A DNA stretch of 64,000 nt from Ulvibacter sp. MAR_2010_11 (lineage in GTDB: Bacteria > Bacteroidota > Bacteroidia > Flavobacteriales > Flavobacteriaceae): NCBI RefSeq assembly GCF_002813135.1, contig NZ_PHTY01000001.1, forward strand, positions 2,749,501-2,813,500. Reading direction: 5' to 3'. Position 1 is the stretch's first letter. Each line of letters opens with the position of its first letter. The position numbers and the translations under genes are program-made. The notes under the pieces are model-generated. The model was not told the DNA's origin and ran no database searches. It saw only the letters and a list, made by a program, of their open reading frames with translations. Shown here piece by piece: positions 60,635 to 64,000 of the stretch.

Positions 60635-61480
60635 CTAAATAAGTTTGAATTGTATTATCTCTCCTGCCCTCTTCTGAGCCAGAATGTTGATGCTCGCTTC
60701 CGTAAGTTGTAAAATTCGGGCGTAACCTCCAGTAGTCTGTGCATCACGCATAAGAATTACACATTTTCCGGAAGGCGTTAATTGAACCGTTCCGGGTTGT
60801 ACCGGTGCTGTAATCATTTCGGGTGCCGAATAACTTTCAAATCCGTTTAGCAAATATGCCATCCTATTGCTTTCGGCTAGAATGGGTCCTCTTGTTTGAA
60901 TTAATTTTTGCTGAAACGATTTCGTAAAATGATGAAATTCGGGTCCCGGAGTTACTTCAATTGCTTCAGAAGAAAAATAGATCTTTCTCACTTTAACGGA
61001 AGCAGTTGCGTTATCATGAAATTCAACACTCGGAGAAATCTCTAAAAAATCTCCGGTTGCTATGGTTTGCTTTGAAGTAATACCTTCGTAATAACTATAA
61101 CTGTCAAACACTTTTTCAGACTGAAATCCCTTTGCAACCGACAAATAAGCCCGCATTCCGTAATCTGGAAGTCCGAATTTTAAGAGGCTGTCCTTCGCAA
61201 TGTCAATTCTTGTATTTAACGGAATTTCAATGTTGTTTACCGTTGGAGAAAAACCCGCACCGGCTATGGCGATTTGTGTATGACAAAGAAAACGTAGCAC
61301 CGGACCTATATAGGTGATTTCCATAACGGCTTCGGAAGGAGCATTACCAACCAACCTGTTTGCCAATTCGGCCGAAAAGCTGTCCATTGCACCGCTTAAT
61401 GGAACGCCGTACTTACGATATCCATAGCGTCCCAAATCCTGGAGTGAGGTGTACAATCCGCCTGAAACAACTTCAATCAT
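60635..61480 (-). CDS. pxpC: 5-oxoprolinase subunit PxpC
   Basis: A 281-residue protein of the biotin-dependent carboxyltransferase-like/KipA family: IEVVSGGLYTSLQDLGRYGYRKYGVP start, GAMDSFSAELANRLVG, and the C-terminal GPEFHHF and RDAQTTGGYARI motifs. With PxpA and PxpB it makes the ATP-dependent 5-oxoprolinase. The start is the ATG at 61480, which overlaps the pxpB stop (ATGATTGA) and has an unusually strong Shine-Dalgarno at 61487-61493. Confidence 0.93.
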   Translation of the reverse strand: MIEVVSGGLYTSLQDLGRYGYRKYGVPLSGAMDSFSAELANRLVGNAPSEAVMEITYIGPVLRFLCHTQIAIAGAGFSPTVNNIEIPLNTRIDIAKDSLLKFGLPDYGMRAYLSVAKGFQSEKVFDSYSYYEGITSKQTIATGDFLEISPSVEFHDNATASVKVRKIYFSSEAIEVTPGPEFHHFTKSFQQKLIQTRGPILAESNRMAYLLNGFESYSAPEMITAPVQPGTVQLTPSGKCVILMRDAQTTGGYARILQLTEASINILAQKRAGEIIQFKLI

Positions 61481-62201
61481 GATACACCTCCTTCTGTAGT
61501 TTGTAAGTTCCGAGGTCAATTTGAGATGAAATATCGTCGTATTTCTTTCTTGAAATTGCCTGAAAACGCACGTAATCTCCCGGCTGTACTAAAACAGGAG
61601 GATTTTTTATTGCTGAAAAGAAATGCAAAGGAGTTCTGCCTAATATATTCCATCCACCGGGGGAATCTAAAGTATAAATTCCGGTTTGTGCTCCTCCAAC
61701 TCCAACCGACCCTTTATCGATGTAAGGACGTGGTGTCTGTCTTCTGGGCGTGTGCAATTGTTTGTCCAAACCACCCAAATAAGGAAAGCCGGGTAAGAAG
61801 CCTAAAAAGTAAACCTTGTAGTAGGGTTGTATATGCAGGGCAATTACTTCCGGAATTGTGAGTTTGTGCAATTTTGCCACTTCAGAAAGGTCTGTGCCAA
61901 ATGCTTCGGAATAACAAACCGGGATGGTAATTATATATTTTTTATTGGAAACTTGTTGCTTCTTATCCCATTCACTTTTTTCCAATTTGTTCAAAAACAC
62001 TTCAGCCGAAGTCTTTTCGTGTAAATATATAGCAACCGAATGATAGGCAATAACCGTTTCAATTATTTCTTCAGAAAAAAAAGCGGTCACATATTGTTCC
62101 AACTGAAGAACTTTACTATGAATTTCTTCACTAATAATTGGCTCCCAACTTACGAGAATTGTATGTTTACCAACTAGTTGAAATGTGGGTGATGCTGTCA
62201 T
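61473..62201 (-). CDS. pxpB: 5-oxoprolinase subunit PxpB
   Basis: A 242-residue KipI/allophanate hydrolase subunit-1 family protein: the IPVCYSEAFGTDLSEVAKLHKLTIPEVIALH and FLGFLPGFPYLGGLDKQLHTPRRQTPRPYIDKGSVGVGGAQTGIYTLDSPGGWNILGRTP regions are hallmarks, though I quote them only as markers. It is the second subunit of the Pxp oxoprolinase. Its ATG overlaps the pxpA stop by 4 nt (62198-62201). Confidence 0.94.
   Translation of the reverse strand: MTASPTFQLVGKHTILVSWEPIISEEIHSKVLQLEQYVTAFFSEEIIETVIAYHSVAIYLHEKTSAEVFLNKLEKSEWDKKQQVSNKKYIITIPVCYSEAFGTDLSEVAKLHKLTIPEVIALHIQPYYKVYFLGFLPGFPYLGGLDKQLHTPRRQTPRPYIDKGSVGVGGAQTGIYTLDSPGGWNILGRTPLHFFSAIKNPPVLVQPGDYVRFQAISRKKYDDISSQIDLGTYKLQKEVYHD
61487..61493 (-). 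promoter_or_regulatory. strong Shine-Dalgarno of pxpC
   Basis: Minus strand reads AAGGAGG, 6 nt before the pxpC ATG at 61480 and inside the 3' end of pxpB. Such sites are rare in this window. Confidence 0.75.
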
Positions 62202-62932
62202 TTTACAACTATTGAATGTTCCTTCAATTTACTTGTAATAAAGGTTAGAATTGCCAATGCGTTTTTATGATCCCCATGAATACAAAATGTAGAAGCCGTT
62301 ATGGCGTTCTTAGTGTTGTTAACCGTCGTCACCAATCCTTTTTGCACCATCTCTTTCAGCTGAAGCCAGGCTGCTTCCGGGTCGTGAATGATGGCATTTT
62401 CCAAAGTTCTATCCACCAGAGAAAGATTGTCGTTATAGCGACGGTCAATAAAGGCTTCGAATACCAAAGGAAGCAGATTTTCGGCTTTCTTTGCCAAAAT
62501 CGATTCGTACGGAACATAGAGCTTTGGTCTTACCTTTGTAGCCACGATTGCTTCAACAATTGCATCGGCAGTAGGTGCGTCCTTCGCGGCATAATTGTAC
62601 AAGGCCCCGTGTAGTTTTATATGATGTACCGGGATTTCTTCAGTTTCACAAACCGCATAAAAATGTAACAATTGATTAAATACGGCTTCAGACAATTCGC
62701 TTTTAGTAAGAGTGAGTACTTTTCGTCCAAAATTATCTCTATCGGGAAAAGACGGATGTGCCCCAATTTTAACATGGAATTTCTTTGCCAATTGAACTGT
62801 TTCCCGCATGGTTTCGTCTGTGCCAAAGTGACCCCCACACGCAATACTACAAGAGGACAGCATAGGCATTAACACGGCATCATTTCCTTTCCCTTCGCCT
62901 ACATCGGCGTTTATATCGATAGTTACATTCAA
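62198..62932 (-). CDS. pxpA: 5-oxoprolinase subunit PxpA (LamB/YcsF)
   Basis: A 244-residue LamB/YcsF protein: DINADVGEG start, SIACGGHFGTDETM, IGAHPSFPD, IKLHGALYNYA and the final CIHGDHKNA. Together with PxpB and PxpC it hydrolyses 5-oxoproline (pyroglutamate) to glutamate using ATP, clearing a damage product and possibly glutathione turnover product. Its start overlaps the Nramp gene by 4 nt (62929-62932). Confidence 0.94.
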   Translation of the reverse strand: MNVTIDINADVGEGKGNDAVLMPMLSSCSIACGGHFGTDETMRETVQLAKKFHVKIGAHPSFPDRDNFGRKVLTLTKSELSEAVFNQLLHFYAVCETEEIPVHHIKLHGALYNYAAKDAPTADAIVEAIVATKVRPKLYVPYESILAKKAENLLPLVFEAFIDRRYNDNLSLVDRTLENAIIHDPEAAWLQLKEMVQKGLVTTVNNTKNAITASTFCIHGDHKNALAILTFITSKLKEHSIVVK

Positions 62933-64000
62933 AATGTAGTCGAAATAATTTTAAACAAGGTTTTTCCACTTAAAACAATAGTTATGGCCAATATCAAAAA
63001 TCCCAAAGCGTTTTGAAAGCTTGTATTTTTATAGGCACCCATCACCGAATTTCTATTGACCACCCAAAGTAAAAATCCGGCAATAATAGGTAGTAACAAT
63101 CCGTTAGCCACCTGCGCAAATTTTATTATTTCTATGGGCTGTACTCCTAAGGAAGAAAAAACAATCCCTAAAAACAGCACTCCCATCCAAACTGCTCTGA
63201 ATTTTTTTGTTTTAAGTCCGATTTCCCAACCGAAACAACCACGAGCTACATAGGCTGCTGCCAAAGGTGCGGTAATGGCTGAAGTGATTCCTGCCGCAAA
63301 CAAACCTATGCTTAAAAAGTATTTCGAAAAACTCCCAAATAACGGTTCGATGCTTTGTGCCAAATCGGAAGCATTCGTGATTTGTGTGCTCTGTATCGCA
63401 GCTGCCGAAATGATAATCGCCATCGAAACAATTCCGCCCAGGAGAATTGAAACATACAAATCGGTTCTCGCCGCTTTTAGATCTTTTACACCACTCCATT
63501 TTTCCTTTACCAAGGCGGCGTGCAAAAACAGGTTGTAGGGTACCACGGTGGTCCCAATCAGTGCAATGATGGTAAGCCAGCCTTCTTCCGGAATAGTAGG
63601 TATAAACATTCCTTTTAGTACCGCGCCAATATCGGGTTGGGTGAGAAATGCTGTAACTACAAAAGCCAAGCTCATTAATACGACCAGAAAAATAAGACAG
63701 CGTTCGATGAATTTATAATTTCCTATGTACAGAATTACAAAGGCAATAATTCCAATTGCCAGACTGAGGAGATTAATTTCAAGACCGGCTATAAGCCACG
63801 TGGTTTCCGTAAACAGGGTTTGAAGCCCTAAAACTCCTCCGCTAATGTTTCCGGCCTCATAAGCTGCATTCCCAATTCCAATCGCCGAAAGCATCAATAG
63901 AATGGCAAATAGTTTGAGCAACGGACTTTTAATCTCATGCTTAACCGTTTCTGCCAATCCTTGTCCGTGCACCAGTCCCAGGCGTGCTGCCATTTCCTGA
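62929..64000 (-). CDS. Nramp-family metal transporter, 5' end outside the window
   Basis: At least 356 residues, running off the window edge (the frame continues upstream as QE before MAARLG). QEMAARLGLVHGQGLAE and the hydrophobic segments that follow are typical of the Nramp core; about nine TM segments are visible. The Nramp DPGN motif of TM1 lies outside the window, so metal specificity cannot be judged. It is the first gene of an Nramp-pxpA-pxpB-pxpC operon, a pairing also seen for B. subtilis ycsG, where the transporter may carry a substrate other than manganese. Confidence 0.88.
   Translation of the reverse strand, partial: QEMAARLGLVHGQGLAETVKHEIKSPLLKLFAILLMLSAIGIGNAAYEAGNISGGVLGLQTLFTETTWLIAGLEINLLSLAIGIIAFVILYIGNYKFIERCLIFLVVLMSLAFVVTAFLTQPDIGAVLKGMFIPTIPEEGWLTIIALIGTTVVPYNLFLHAALVKEKWSGVKDLKAARTDLYVSILLGGIVSMAIIISAAAIQSTQITNASDLAQSIEPLFGSFSKYFLSIGLFAAGITSAITAPLAAAYVARGCFGWEIGLKTKKFRAVWMGVLFLGIVFSSLGVQPIEIIKFAQVANGLLLPIIAGFLLWVVNRNSVMGAYKNTSFQNALGFLILAITIVLSGKTLFKIISTTF

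Noticed and set aside
1-64000. tRNA, rRNA, riboswitch or prophage genes
   Set aside because: I saw no cloverleaf tRNA with CCA-type acceptor and anticodon arms, no rRNA motif, no known riboswitch core and no phage structural or integrase gene. The 50-kb cloverleaf repeats do not have tRNA-like T-arm or anticodon sequences.

Overview
This window comes from a marine-type member of the Flavobacteriaceae (Bacteroidota). The support is internal: two secreted proteins end in type IX secretion (T9SS) sorting domains; TAnnTTTG promoter -7 boxes, the Bacteroidota signature, stand in front of at least a dozen genes; Shine-Dalgarno sequences are nearly absent; a menaquinone cluster (menB, menD, menF-like, menI-like) is present; and the gene set is typical (fused branched-chain E1, single-chain serine dehydratase, TlpA/DUF4369 lipoprotein, DUF2024, LOG protein). 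Nearly all genes are chromosomal housekeeping or envelope genes. I found no prophage, insertion sequence, CRISPR array, rRNA or tRNA.

Layout. 0-12.4 kb: TlpA-like lipoprotein, SIMPL protein, rhomboid protease, LpxL-type acyltransferase, glmM, ACP phosphodiesterase-like gene coupled to ggt, a membrane protein, uvrA and a LOG protein. 12.4-24.8 kb: a degenerate M1-peptidase-like protein fused to an outer-membrane barrel, fused E1 alpha/beta, asnB, an SDR protein, menB, a papain-fold aminopeptidase, and a thiol-rich trio (thioredoxin-like, DUF2024, MarR with a four-Cys tail). 24.8-30 kb: CvfB-like S1 protein and the menaquinone run thioesterase-menF-menD. 30-44.6 kb: an envelope and secretion region with an LRR protein, two T9SS cargo proteins, four small NTF2-like proteins, a TolB-like lipoprotein, an S9 peptidase, a CPBP protease and a MopE-like lipoprotein. 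44.7-52.8 kb: dnaK split by a one-base frameshift, then a translesion synthesis cassette (dnaE2-type polymerase, dinB, SRAP peptidase) with a GIY-YIG nuclease gene embedded in it and surrounded by unusual nested palindromes. 52.8-57 kb: sdaA, a small HExxH protein, an NTF2-like protein, panB and an RluA-type pseudouridine synthase. 57-64 kb: a four-gene signalling operon (small protein, multi-TM protein, histidine kinase, NarL-type regulator), a peptidoglycan-binding amidase-like protein, and an Nramp-pxpA-pxpB-pxpC operon cut by the window edge.

The most unusual feature is the intergenic DNA. There are (i) two near-identical ~127-bp nested inverted repeats that can be drawn as a cloverleaf, plus a rearranged third copy, bracketing the GIY-YIG gene, with a further half unit with a different hairpin at the 3' end of dnaK; (ii) several tandem heptamer arrays, all of period 7; (iii) two inverted copies of a 34-bp GC-rich palindrome; and (iv) two inverted copies of a TACCTAC palindrome joined to heptamers. 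The GIY-YIG/cloverleaf locus is the best candidate here for an undescribed system, analogous in layout (not in sequence) to REP/RAYT elements.
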